Assembly (NCBI RefSeq): GCF_003853705.1
Contig: NZ_QTQI01000003.1
Coordinates: 186,001-250,000, forward strand
Reading direction: 5' to 3'
Source: Burkholderia sp. Bp8992
GTDB taxonomy: Bacteria; Pseudomonadota; Gammaproteobacteria; Burkholderiales; Burkholderiaceae
Length of the DNA stretch: 64,000 bases
Below the pieces are notes generated by a model. That model saw only the letters and a list, made by a program, of their open reading frames with translations. It was not told where the DNA came from and did no database searches. Positions 55,953 to 64,000 of this stretch are shown in pieces (the stretch's first letter is position 1; every line of letters starts with the position of its first letter). A program made the translations under genes and the position numbers.

Positions 55953-58900
55953 CTATGCGGGCGTCGCATGCACACGCGGTTCGTTGTCGGCGCAGCCTCC
56001 ACCGAGAAAGCGAGCCAGACGCTGCACGGAAGGCTCGCGCACGATGGAGTTGTGATCGTCATCGAACACACCCACCGCCACGCCGCCGCGCGCGAGGCGG
56101 CCCAGATGCTGTTCCACCTGGGTGCTCGACACTCCCCGCTTGTCGCGTGCGGCAAGCGCGTATCCGATGCGCGTATGCACCTGTCGGGGTTGATGACAGG
56201 CGAGCGCCGCCGCGCTCGCGGCGTGCAGACGCGCGATATGGTCGAACGTCGCGGGGTGGGCACGGCGCCGCACGTCGGCGAGGTAGAAGTCCTGGTCGAG
56301 CATGGCGTCGAAACGCGGATCGGCGAGCCATCGATCGACCGTTTGCCTGCCGTCGCCGGACGCGAGATCATCGGCCAGTGCACGCAACCGCAGGGTGAAT
56401 TCGCCGTCGTGGAGCGGGCTGTCGACGATCATCAGCGGCGGCGCAGTTTCGCCCTCCGCCTCCCATTGCGCGGCCATTTCATGCGCGACGATCCCGCCGA
56501 ACGACCAGCCGCCGAGCAGATCGGGCTGTCTGCCGTGTATTGCGAGCAAGGCCGCGCGATAGCGCGACGCCAGTTGCGCGATCGAAAGATACTCGGGTGC
56601 GTGGCCCTGGTCCGCGTACGGATGGCGGATCGCGACGACCGTCGGATCGCCGGGCCATGACGAAGCCAGTTCCTGATAACAGAGCACGTTTCCGCCGACC
56701 GGGTGGACGAGCGCGACGAGCGGCCCGGCCCCGTCGCGCAGCGTCACGACCAGCTCGCGGTCATCGTCCGTCCCGGCGGATTTCCGCATGTCGTTCGACA
56801 CCGCTTCGCGCGCCGGCATGGCGCCGTTCGTCGTGCCGAACCACGTCGCCAGCGTCCGGAGCGATGCCCCGCGCACAAGCATGGAGATCGGCGGCATCGT
56901 GCCGAGCTGTTGATGCAGGCGAACGCGCAGTTCCGTCAATGCAAGCGAGTCGAAGCCCTGGCTGACGAGCGAAAGACCGTCGTCGAGCACGACGGTATCC
57001 GGTGCGACCGTCGCCGCGACCGCACGCAGCATCGCGAGCGTCTGCGCGGCATCCGCCGGTGCGGCCTCGACGCGATCCGCCGCTCCCGGTCCCGGCACCC
57101 CGGTCCCGTCGTTCGACGCGTTGCCGCCTTGTCGTCGCACCGCGCCGCGCGCGGCCTCCGCAAGGTCCGGGAACGGCAGCTCGAAGCGCTCCGGATCGAA
57201 CGAGTAACCCGGCGCATCGGCCGGTCGCGGCGCCTTGCCGTACAGCTTGCTCCATGCGATCTTCTGCCCTTCGCTGTAAAGGCGTGCGCAGCCATGCGCG
57301 AAGCCGGTCGCCTCGGCTTCCTCGTCTCCCTCCGGACCGTCCGCGAGCGACGCGATCGCACAGTGCCAGTCGCCCCCCGCCGCGGCGCGTGCGAGCTTGG
57401 CCAGTGCCGCGCCGGGGCCCACTTCGACGAAGATCGTCCTGCCGTCCGACGCGGCCAGCAGCGCGTCGTGAAAACGCACCGGTTGCTCGACAAGATCGAG
57501 CCAGTGCTCGACGCCGGCGATCGCGTCGGTCGCGATGTCGCCCGTGAGCGTGGAGACGATCGGAATCGACGGCGGCGCAAACGTCAGCGGTTCGAGCGCT
57601 CGCCGGAACGCTTCGCGCATCGAACGCAACATCGGCGAATGGCCCGGCGTACCGTAGGTCTTGAGCAGCGACACCCGCTTGCCCGCGGCGACCATCGCGT
57701 CATGCACCCGCCCGACCGCTTCCGGCGTGCCGCTCACGACCGTCTGCCCCGGCCCGTTGATGCCGGCGACGAACAGATCCGTACCGAACGCGAACCGCCC
57801 CGCGAATTCGTCGACGCTGACGGCGACGGCGAGCATCGCGCCGCGCGGCGTCTCGGTATCGAACAGGCGACCACGCGCCTCCACTGCCTTGAGGCCATCG
57901 CCAAGCGACATCACGCCGCCGATCACCGCGGCCACGTGCTCGCCGAGCGAATGCCCGATCAGCAGGTCGGGCTGTACGCCCAGCTCCATCCATGTCCGCG
58001 CCAGCGCGTAGCACACGACGAAATGGGCAAGTTGCCCCGGATGATGGCGCACCGGTTGCGCGCTGTGGCCGAGAATCGCATCGAGCACGTCGCGCGCCGT
58101 CTCGCCGTCGAGCGCGCGCAGGCACACGTCCGCATGTTTGCGGAACAATCCGTTGCCGTTGTAGAGGTTCCCTCCGACGCCTGGCTGCCAGGCTCCCTGG
58201 CCTGGCACCAGAAACGCGAGGCGGGGCTTGCGCGGGTGTTCGCCGGCGTGCCATCCCCCGGACGGATTCTCCGCGAGAAAGTCGTCGAGCGCGGCAACGA
58301 AGTCCGCTTTCGTCGTGCCGACCAGCGCAACGCGATGGTCGAAATGATCGCGTCGTACGTTCGACGTGTGACACGCATCGCGCAGTGGTGCGGACATGTC
58401 CGCGAGCCAGGCCCGCCATGCCGACGCGACACGCCGGCGTGCGTCGGGCGAACGCCCGGAAAGCGTCAGCACGCGTTCGCGGGCAATCGGAGCGCCGAGG
58501 TCTGCTACGCGCTCCGGCGCGACCAGAATCAGGTGGACATTGGTCCCGGTGATGCCGAAACCGCTCACGCCGACGACCGTATCGCCCTCGGCGAGCGGCG
58601 CTCCCTCGCGCGGAATCTCGAGCTGCGAACCTTCCCAGTGAAAACGCGGGTTCGGTGTCTCGAAGTTCACCTGCGCGGGTACATGGCGGTGCCGCAGGAT
58701 CAGCATCGCCTTGATGAAGCCGGCCATGCCCGCGGCTCCCTCCAGATGCCCCAGCTGGGACTTCACCGAGCCGACGAGGATCGGCTTGTCGCGCACGACG
58801 GCGCGAGCATAGACGTTGCGCAACGCGGAAAGCTCGATCGGATCGCCGAGCGCCGTGCCCGTCCCATGCGCTTCCACGTAGGCGACCGCTTCCGGACGAA

Positions 58901-59843
58901 CGCCCGCGCGCGTCATCGCCCGGCGAATGACGGCTTCCTGAGCCGCACCGTTGGGCGCGGTCAGGCCGTTGCTCGCGCCGTCGCTGTTCACTGCCGAACC
59001 GGCCAGCACCGCATCGACACGGTCGCCATGCGATAGCGCGTCGGCAAGCCGCTTCATCACGATCACGCCGCCGCCTTCGCCACGAATGTAGCCGTCGGCG
59101 TTCGCGTCGAAGGGACGGCACCGGCCGGAGGGGGACATCGCCTGGAGCCGCGCAATGCCGATCGTTTCCTCCGGCCCCAGGATCAGGTTCACCCCGCCTG
59201 CGATCGCCACGTCGCACTCGCCGGCCTGCAGGCTCTGCGCGGCAAGATGGATCGCGACCAGCGAAGACGAACAGGTCGTATCGACGAAGATTGCCGGTCC
59301 GTTCAATCCCAGTATGTGCGCGACTCGCCCGGGCGCCATCGCGCGCAGGTTGCCGAGCTTCGAATAGGTGGTGATGCGGGCGGGATCGCCGGACCAGACC
59401 GTGCGCCGGCCATAGTCCGCCTCGCCGATCGTCATGAATACCCCGACGTTCGTGCCGCGCAGCCCGCCGGGTGCGACGCCTGCGTTCTCGAGCGCGCCCC
59501 AGGTCAGCTCGAGCATCCAGCGCTGTTGCGGATCCATCTCCATGGCCTCGGCCGCCGAAGTACGGAACAGCTTGCGATCGAAGCGGAACGGATCGTCGAC
59601 ATAGCCGGCCACGCGTGAATACGTGGTGCCGGGCTCGTCCGTATCCGGCGAATAAAACGCGTCGATATCGAAGCGTTCGCGCGGTGTTTCGCAAATGGCC
59701 GTCTGCCCTGAATTCAGCAGTGCCCAATAGCTCGATGCACTGGATGCCCCGCCGGGGAAGCGGCATGACATGCCGATGACGGCGACGCGTTGCGGATGTG
59801 GGTTCGATTGGTCCATCGCATTTTCTCGGCCAGAGGCGTTCAT
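55953..59843 (-). CDS. Single-module type I polyketide synthase KS-AT-ACP-TE
   Basis: This 1296-residue enzyme has one module. The KS shows Cys191 (DTTCSSS), His326 (EAHGTGT) and His366 (LGHLEG). The AT shows Ser632 (GHSLGE) with specificity motif TPGH at 732-735 in place of HAFH or YASH. The ACP shows Ser966 (GFDSLAL). The TE shows Ser1114 (GWSFGG) and His1264 (DDDHNS). Ketoreductase, dehydratase and methyltransferase domains are absent, so one extension leaves the beta-keto group. The start is taken at 59843, just after the CCR stop; an ATG at 59816 is an alternative. Genes upstream supply the extender. Confidence 0.9.
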   Translation of the reverse strand: MNASGRENAMDQSNPHPQRVAVIGMSCRFPGGASSASSYWALLNSGQTAICETPRERFDIDAFYSPDTDEPGTTYSRVAGYVDDPFRFDRKLFRTSAAEAMEMDPQQRWMLELTWGALENAGVAPGGLRGTNVGVFMTIGEADYGRRTVWSGDPARITTYSKLGNLRAMAPGRVAHILGLNGPAIFVDTTCSSSLVAIHLAAQSLQAGECDVAIAGGVNLILGPEETIGIARLQAMSPSGRCRPFDANADGYIRGEGGGVIVMKRLADALSHGDRVDAVLAGSAVNSDGASNGLTAPNGAAQEAVIRRAMTRAGVRPEAVAYVEAHGTGTALGDPIELSALRNVYARAVVRDKPILVGSVKSQLGHLEGAAGMAGFIKAMLILRHRHVPAQVNFETPNPRFHWEGSQLEIPREGAPLAEGDTVVGVSGFGITGTNVHLILVAPERVADLGAPIARERVLTLSGRSPDARRRVASAWRAWLADMSAPLRDACHTSNVRRDHFDHRVALVGTTKADFVAALDDFLAENPSGGWHAGEHPRKPRLAFLVPGQGAWQPGVGGNLYNGNGLFRKHADVCLRALDGETARDVLDAILGHSAQPVRHHPGQLAHFVVCYALARTWMELGVQPDLLIGHSLGEHVAAVIGGVMSLGDGLKAVEARGRLFDTETPRGAMLAVAVSVDEFAGRFAFGTDLFVAGINGPGQTVVSGTPEAVGRVHDAMVAAGKRVSLLKTYGTPGHSPMLRSMREAFRRALEPLTFAPPSIPIVSTLTGDIATDAIAGVEHWLDLVEQPVRFHDALLAASDGRTIFVEVGPGAALAKLARAAAGGDWHCAIASLADGPEGDEEAEATGFAHGCARLYSEGQKIAWSKLYGKAPRPADAPGYSFDPERFELPFPDLAEAARGAVRRQGGNASNDGTGVPGPGAADRVEAAPADAAQTLAMLRAVAATVAPDTVVLDDGLSLVSQGFDSLALTELRVRLHQQLGTMPPISMLVRGASLRTLATWFGTTNGAMPAREAVSNDMRKSAGTDDDRELVVTLRDGAGPLVALVHPVGGNVLCYQELASSWPGDPTVVAIRHPYADQGHAPEYLSIAQLASRYRAALLAIHGRQPDLLGGWSFGGIVAHEMAAQWEAEGETAPPLMIVDSPLHDGEFTLRLRALADDLASGDGRQTVDRWLADPRFDAMLDQDFYLADVRRRAHPATFDHIARLHAASAAALACHQPRQVHTRIGYALAARDKRGVSSTQVEQHLGRLARGGVAVGVFDDDHNSIVREPSVQRLARFLGGGCADNEPRVHATPA

Positions 59844-59848
59844 CGGGT

Positions 59849-61126
59849 CTAGTGGCGCGTTGCCGCGGCGAGATCGTCGCTGCTGCTCGCCTGGACGAGC
59901 ACGGCCATGTTGCCCGGCAGGTGCCGGTTCGCGCGAATCTTCGCGTGCGCCTCCGGCAAGCGGCTCCACGGAAACACTTCCGACAGGCACGGATCGATCT
60001 TGCCGCTCATCACGAGACGGTTCGCCTGTGCGGCTTCCTTGAGGCTCGCGAAGTGACTGCCCTGGATGCGCTTCTGTCGCATCCACACGTAGCGCGCATC
60101 GCAGGTCAGGTCGTAGCCGCTCGTCGCCGCGCAGAACACGACCATGCCTCCGCGCTTCACGACATAGCAGGACGGTGCGAACGTATTCCGGCCCGGGTGT
60201 TCGAACACCATGTCGACGTCGCGCTTCTCGCCGAGCGCGTCCCAGATCGCTTTTCCGAACTTCTTGACCGCATCGACATAGGCCGCGTACGCGGTCTGCG
60301 CATCGACCGGCGGTGGCGCGCCCCAGCACGAAAAATTCGAGCGATTGATCGCGCCCACCGCGCCGAGACGCTTGACGAACTCGATCTTCGAATCGTCGGA
60401 GACCACGGCGACGGGGCGCGCCCCAACCAGCGCCGCGAGCTGGATCGCCATCGTTCCGAGCCCGCCCGCCGCCCCCCATACGAGTACCGATTGCCCCGCC
60501 GAAAGCACGTGCGGCTTGTGGCCGAACAGCATCCGATACGCGGTAGCGAGCGTGAGCGTATAGCAGGCGCTGGCAGCCCATGTGAGGTGTTTCGGGCGCG
60601 GCATCAGTTGAGTCGACTGGACGCGCGCGAACTGCGCGAACGAGCCATGAGACGTTTCGTAACCCCAGATCCGTTGCGACGGCGACAACATCGGATCGCC
60701 GCCGTTGCATTCCTCGTCGTCGCCGTCGACCTGCGAACAGTGCGCGACCACCTCGTCGCCGACTCTCCACTTCTTCACGTTCGACCCGACGGCCCAGACG
60801 ATGCCCGCGGCGTCCGAGCCCGTGATGTGATAGGGATCGTCATGCAGGTCCAGCACCGAGAACGGCTGACCGAGGGCGGCCCACACGCCGTTGTAGTTGA
60901 CGCCGGCTGCCATCACGAGGACCAGAACGTCGTCGGGGCCGAGTGACGGCACGTCGACGATCTCGTTTGTGAATGCCCGCTGCGGCTCCCCATGGTTCTC
61001 GCGGCGAATCGTCCACGCGTGCATTCGCTTCGGCACCACACCCAACGGAATCGGCTCACCGATCTCGAACAACTCCGGCTGGTTGCTTCTCGCCTCGACA
61101 ACCAATTCAAATATTTTGGTATCCAT
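59849..61126 (-). CDS. ccr: Crotonyl-CoA carboxylase/reductase (CCR)
   Basis: This 425-residue medium-chain dehydrogenase matches the CCR family closely: GVNYNGVW near residue 75, GSDAAGIVWAVG near 103, CSQVDGDDEECNGGDPM near 130-146, GYETSHGSFAQF near 155, YTLTLATAYRMLFGH, then QKRIQGSHFASL near 355. CCR reduces and carboxylates an enoyl-CoA with NADPH and CO2 to give an alkylmalonyl-CoA, such as ethylmalonyl-CoA from crotonyl-CoA. The gene directly precedes the PKS with six bases between stop and start. This makes it the likely maker of the PKS extender unit. Confidence 0.92.
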   Translation of the reverse strand: MDTKIFELVVEARSNQPELFEIGEPIPLGVVPKRMHAWTIRRENHGEPQRAFTNEIVDVPSLGPDDVLVLVMAAGVNYNGVWAALGQPFSVLDLHDDPYHITGSDAAGIVWAVGSNVKKWRVGDEVVAHCSQVDGDDEECNGGDPMLSPSQRIWGYETSHGSFAQFARVQSTQLMPRPKHLTWAASACYTLTLATAYRMLFGHKPHVLSAGQSVLVWGAAGGLGTMAIQLAALVGARPVAVVSDDSKIEFVKRLGAVGAINRSNFSCWGAPPPVDAQTAYAAYVDAVKKFGKAIWDALGEKRDVDMVFEHPGRNTFAPSCYVVKRGGMVVFCAATSGYDLTCDARYVWMRQKRIQGSHFASLKEAAQANRLVMSGKIDPCLSEVFPWSRLPEAHAKIRANRHLPGNMAVLVQASSSDDLAAATRH

Positions 61127-61200
61127 ATCAATATTCCTGTAAGAGTTGATTCGATAAACAGTGCACTCGTGCTAGGGCGCCCGTGACGACGCCATCCGCA

Positions 61201-61959
61201 TCACGCCGCGGCCATTCCGCCGTCCACCGACAACGCGGTACCGGTCATGAAAGAGGAGGCGTCGCATGCGAGGAACGTGACAGCCTCCGCAATTTCCGTT
61301 TCCGTCCCCAAGCGACCGATCGGATGAAAACGCTTGATCTGATCGGTCATGCGGGTCTCGTCGAGAAACTTTTCCACCATCGCGGTTGCAACGAACGCAG
61401 GGCAAATCGCATTGACGCGGATATTCTGCTTCGCATATTCGAGCGCAGCCGCTTTCGTCAGTCCGATGATGCCCGCCTTCGAAGCGTGATATCCGCAGCC
61501 GCCGAATGCCGATGCGACGAGGCCGTAAGTGGACGACATATTGACGATGGAACCGCCGCCCGTTTTCAGCATTGCCGGAATTTCGTACTTCATCGAAAGG
61601 AACATGCCCTTCAGGTTGATATCGACGACATGGTCCCAGCTCTCCACGTCGGTATCGGCTACGGTTTTGCCGAATGCCTCCACGCCGGCGTTATTGAAGG
61701 CGACATCGAGCCGGCCGAATTCACGCATGGTCTCCTCGACCATGCGGGCGCAGTCTTCGGCCCTGGACACATCGGTCCTCACGAACAGCGCTTCGCCGCC
61801 GGCCTTGCGGATTTCCTCGACCACCGCCAGACCTTCGTCGATACGGCGCGATGCGATGGCAACCCGCGCACCTTCGCCGGCAAACAGCAATGCCGTCGTC
61901 CGTCCAATCCCGGAACTCCCCCCGGTCACGAGGGCAACCTTTTCAAGAAGCTTTTTCAC
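61201..61959 (-). CDS. Short-chain dehydrogenase (FabG-like)
   Basis: This 252-residue classical SDR has TGGSSGIG near residue 13, NNAG near 88, Ser in NMSSTYG near 140 and YHASKAG near 155, and ends with the FabG-type MTGTALSVDGG. The GTG at 61959 follows GGGAGAGC and gives a normal length; an ATG at 61992 and a still longer frame are less likely. It is the first gene of the CCR/PKS operon, 74 bases before CCR. It could reduce a beta-ketoacyl intermediate to the hydroxy form, which the MaoC protein could then dehydrate. Confidence 0.9.
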   Translation of the reverse strand: MKKLLEKVALVTGGSSGIGRTTALLFAGEGARVAIASRRIDEGLAVVEEIRKAGGEALFVRTDVSRAEDCARMVEETMREFGRLDVAFNNAGVEAFGKTVADTDVESWDHVVDINLKGMFLSMKYEIPAMLKTGGGSIVNMSSTYGLVASAFGGCGYHASKAGIIGLTKAAALEYAKQNIRVNAICPAFVATAMVEKFLDETRMTDQIKRFHPIGRLGTETEIAEAVTFLACDASSFMTGTALSVDGGMAAA

Positions 61960-62178
61960 TGTGCTCTCCCGGTTGCACTGAGATGCATGCATCGTTGCCG
62001 CTGTCCGGCAATCCCGTTTTTCAGATGGAAAATGTAATTTCCGGCTTGCAACGGAAATGATTCTAGATGGCGAAAAGCACGTACCGATGAAAAGTGAAAA
62101 AAGTTCAAATTTGATTTTCGGCCGGACGAATATCATCGCTCACGTCACTCCATTTCGCGTCCAATCCACGGGCTCACT
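61960..62178. promoter_or_regulatory. Divergent promoter region of the CCR/PKS cluster
   Basis: These 219 bases separate the minus-strand operon (SDR, CCR, PKS, ACP, KAS III) from the plus-strand pair (CMD-like, MaoC). The stretch around 62020-62120 is AT-rich, with GAAAAAAGTTCAAATTTGAT. No regulator gene lies in the cluster itself, and no clear operator symmetry beyond this was found. Confidence 0.5.
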
Positions 62179-63303
62179 ATGCGTGCGAATACGATCACCC
62201 GGCATGAACTTGGCATGTCCGTCATCCACGCGATCGGCGACGAAGGTTTCAACAGCCTCAGCGCGGCGCTCGACCGCCTCGACCCAGATTTCAAACGCTT
62301 GCTCGTCGAGGGCGCGTATGCCGACATCATTGCCCGGCCCAATCTCTCGCTGAAATATCGGGAACTCGTGACGGTCGCGGTTCTCGCAACGATGGGCAAT
62401 GCCGATTCCGCGCTGAAATACCATGCGGGCGGCATGCTGAATACCGGCTGGGCACCGCAAGCGGTGCTCGAAACGGTCTTCGATACGCTCTACTATGCAG
62501 GCGTGCCGGTGGCCACGGCCGGCATCCGTCATCTCGTGGCGTTGTTACGCGAGCGTGACATCGATATCGGTCGCGACGTCGATCGTCTCGGACGATACGA
62601 ATCGGCAACCGCACACATGCTCGAGCGGCGGCAACGGCCATTCGACGCGCTGACGCCAAAGGAGCGCCGGCTCGCCACACTCGCCATCGTCATCGCTCGC
62701 GAAAATCGTCACGACGAGGTTCGGGTCCACTTGAACGCATGTCTGCATGTCGGCTGGACGCGCAGCGAACTGACTGAAGTGCTGATTCAACTCACCGGCT
62801 ATATCGGCTGGCCGCTCATCCTGCCCGTGTCGCGCATTGCGCTCGACATATTCGACGAGTTCGCCGCGACACAGGGCGGCGCAACGGTCGGACAAGCGGA
62901 CGCATCGACCGGACGGAATGCGCTGGAGCGCGATCCGTGTATGCCGGAAGCGTCGGCCGGCCGGCCCGAGATGCCGGCGGCGATCGCAGGTTGTCTCGAT
63001 CGGATGGCCGACGCTGCGTCACGCGTCGAATCGGTCGAACACGTGAAGGCACGGCACCTGACGGCGATCGCGTGCCTGACCTGCCTTGCCCGAAATGCAG
63101 ATGCCGACGCGCTCGCCACGCATATCGTCGACGCGCGCTTGTCGGGCACGTCGCAGCACGAGATCGTCGACGCCATCGTCGGCGCACTGCCTCATGCCGG
63201 CGTGCTCGCCGTGCAATGGGCGCTGGCTGTGGCAAGCCGATCGTTTGCATCGACAGATCCGCATGCGGCGCGCGAGCACGACAACGTGGAGGCATCGGGA
63301 TGA
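62179..63303 (+). CDS. Triple carboxymuconolactone-decarboxylase-like protein
   Basis: The 374-residue protein holds three successive AhpD/CMD-like units. Each has the family's His followed by a hydrophobic helix, Gly and Glu: YHAGGMLNTGW with His82, VHLNACLHVGW with His184, and THIVDARLSGT with His315. The CxxC of redox-active AhpD proteins is absent in all three, so peroxidase activity is unlikely. Decarboxylase or lactone-related chemistry, or a scaffold role, is possible. One or two units per protein is usual; three in a row is uncommon. It is divergent from the CCR/PKS operon and upstream of the MaoC gene. Confidence 0.8.
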   Translation: MRANTITRHELGMSVIHAIGDEGFNSLSAALDRLDPDFKRLLVEGAYADIIARPNLSLKYRELVTVAVLATMGNADSALKYHAGGMLNTGWAPQAVLETVFDTLYYAGVPVATAGIRHLVALLRERDIDIGRDVDRLGRYESATAHMLERRQRPFDALTPKERRLATLAIVIARENRHDEVRVHLNACLHVGWTRSELTEVLIQLTGYIGWPLILPVSRIALDIFDEFAATQGGATVGQADASTGRNALERDPCMPEASAGRPEMPAAIAGCLDRMADAASRVESVEHVKARHLTAIACLTCLARNADADALATHIVDARLSGTSQHEIVDAIVGALPHAGVLAVQWALAVASRSFASTDPHAAREHDNVEASG

Positions 63304-63358
63304 CGACGCTCGAACCCTCCACCCACACCATGCTGCACGAACGACACAGGAGCAAACG

Positions 63359-63829
63359 ATGAACGACGAAGGCGGATACGACCTCGAGGACCTGATGCCC
63401 GGCATGAACGCATGTTTCTCGAAAACCCTGTCCGAGCACGACGTGCTCCTGTTTGCGAGCGCGTCCGGCGACCGGAATCCCGTGCACCTCGACGAAACCT
63501 ATGCACAGCAAACGCGCTTCGGCGGTCGCATCGCGCACGGCATGCTGTCCGCGTCGGTGATCTCGGCGGCGATCGCAACGCATCTGCCGGGGCCCGGCTC
63601 GATCTATCTGTCGCAGGACCTGCAGTTCCGCCGCCCGGTCAAGCTCGGTGAAACGGTTTGCGCGACCGTGACAGTCAAGGAGATACTCGCGAGCCGGCGT
63701 CGGGTCGTGCTGGAAACCTGCTGCCACGTGAACGGGCACGTGGTCGTGGAAGGCACGGCGGTGGTCATGCCCACCAACGCGGCAGCGCGGTCGCAAGAAG
63801 CATCGACCGCACGAGATCAGGAAGCCTGA
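63359..63829 (+). CDS. MaoC-family (R)-hydratase (PhaJ-like)
   Basis: This 156-residue hot-dog-fold protein has the hydratase-2 signature SGDRNPVHLDETYAQQTRFGGRIAHGML in outline (residues 35-62), with the catalytic Asp and His in the pattern D-x-NPVH. PhaJ-type enzymes interconvert enoyl-CoA and (R)-3-hydroxyacyl-CoA. AGGAG lies before its ATG, 55 bases after the CMD-like gene. In this cluster it could dehydrate a hydroxyacyl chain to the enoyl-CoA that CCR then carboxylates. Confidence 0.9.
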   Translation: MNDEGGYDLEDLMPGMNACFSKTLSEHDVLLFASASGDRNPVHLDETYAQQTRFGGRIAHGMLSASVISAAIATHLPGPGSIYLSQDLQFRRPVKLGETVCATVTVKEILASRRRVVLETCCHVNGHVVVEGTAVVMPTNAAARSQEASTARDQEA

Positions 63830-64000
63830 CGATCGTACGGGTCCGGCGTGTCGGATTCAGCTGTTGCCGGCATGCCGCGGCGCGACCGGATGCGGCGGCT
63901 GAAGCCCCGCTGCGTCGCGGTGCGGAACGCTGCCGAGTTGCCTTCCCCGTGACCGATCGCGGCACGTGAATCGCCGTGCGGCGGCGCGCATGCGACGGAC
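63830..64000. other. Window end, no gene seen
   Basis: This 171-base stretch follows the MaoC stop. A plus-strand frame running to 63969 overlaps the MaoC gene and reads as a shadow. A gene starting beyond the window may continue the cluster, so its right border is unknown. Confidence 0.4.

Noticed and set aside
59844-60770. PKS frame extended upstream to give 1605 residues
   Set aside because: The extra part overlaps the CCR gene out of frame and is not PKS-like; the KS domain begins just after 59816.
63658-63969. Plus-strand frame after the MaoC gene
   Set aside because: Most of it overlaps the MaoC gene in another frame; no ribosome site or domain.

Overview
The window is high-GC (about 65%), gene-dense DNA that looks like Burkholderia, probably the B. 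cepacia complex. The basis is codon use, the many LysR regulators and short-chain dehydrogenases, the double-length UvrA, the ESPR-type trimeric autotransporter and the CHASE2 and MHYT sensor kinases. Placement on a secondary chromosome is a guess from the accessory character of the genes. No rRNA, tRNA, intact insertion sequence, prophage or CRISPR array was seen.

Region by region. 1-8.3 kb: a membrane protein cut by the window edge, an ATP-grasp enzyme, a chloramphenicol-phosphotransferase-like kinase, a LysR regulator divergent from a cupin/SDR/tautomerase/MFS unit, a secreted alpha/beta hydrolase and an acetyltransferase. 8.5-18 kb: a MoxR-type AAA ATPase with its VWA partner, a PHB-depolymerase-family esterase, an MHYT histidine kinase beside a response regulator with an eroded HD-GYP domain, a GNAT, a TPR protein and an SDR. 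18-24.4 kb: two LysR regulators, a small membrane protein between degenerate repeats, an EthD protein, and an SDR/SDR/NADP-oxidoreductase operon. 24.5-28.3 kb: chrB-chrA chromate resistance with a perfect inverted repeat upstream, a small membrane protein and a solute-binding protein without a signal peptide. 28.4-34.3 kb: a tandem-fused double UvrA behind a LexA box. 34.5-39.1 kb: a five-gene caa3-type cytochrome oxidase operon. 39.4-41.9 kb: small genes and a short uvrA remnant. 41.9-54.2 kb: a surface-adhesion locus with an OmpR-type regulator, a 1654-residue trimeric autotransporter adhesin, an OmpA-like lipoprotein, a NYN-domain protein, a CHASE2 histidine kinase and an EAL-domain protein, set among AT-rich intergenic stretches. 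54.5-63.8 kb: a compact polyketide-type cluster.

The last cluster is the best candidate for an undescribed system. On the minus strand it has an SDR, a crotonyl-CoA carboxylase/reductase (CCR), a single-module KS-AT-ACP-TE polyketide synthase, a free-standing acyl carrier protein and a KAS III. Divergently it has a protein with three carboxymuconolactone-decarboxylase-like repeats and a MaoC-type hydratase. Together the parts could build an enoyl-CoA, carboxylate it reductively to an alkylmalonyl-CoA, and condense that extender once on a PKS whose acyltransferase has an atypical TPGH specificity motif. The expected product class is a short alpha-alkyl beta-keto acid or something derived from it.
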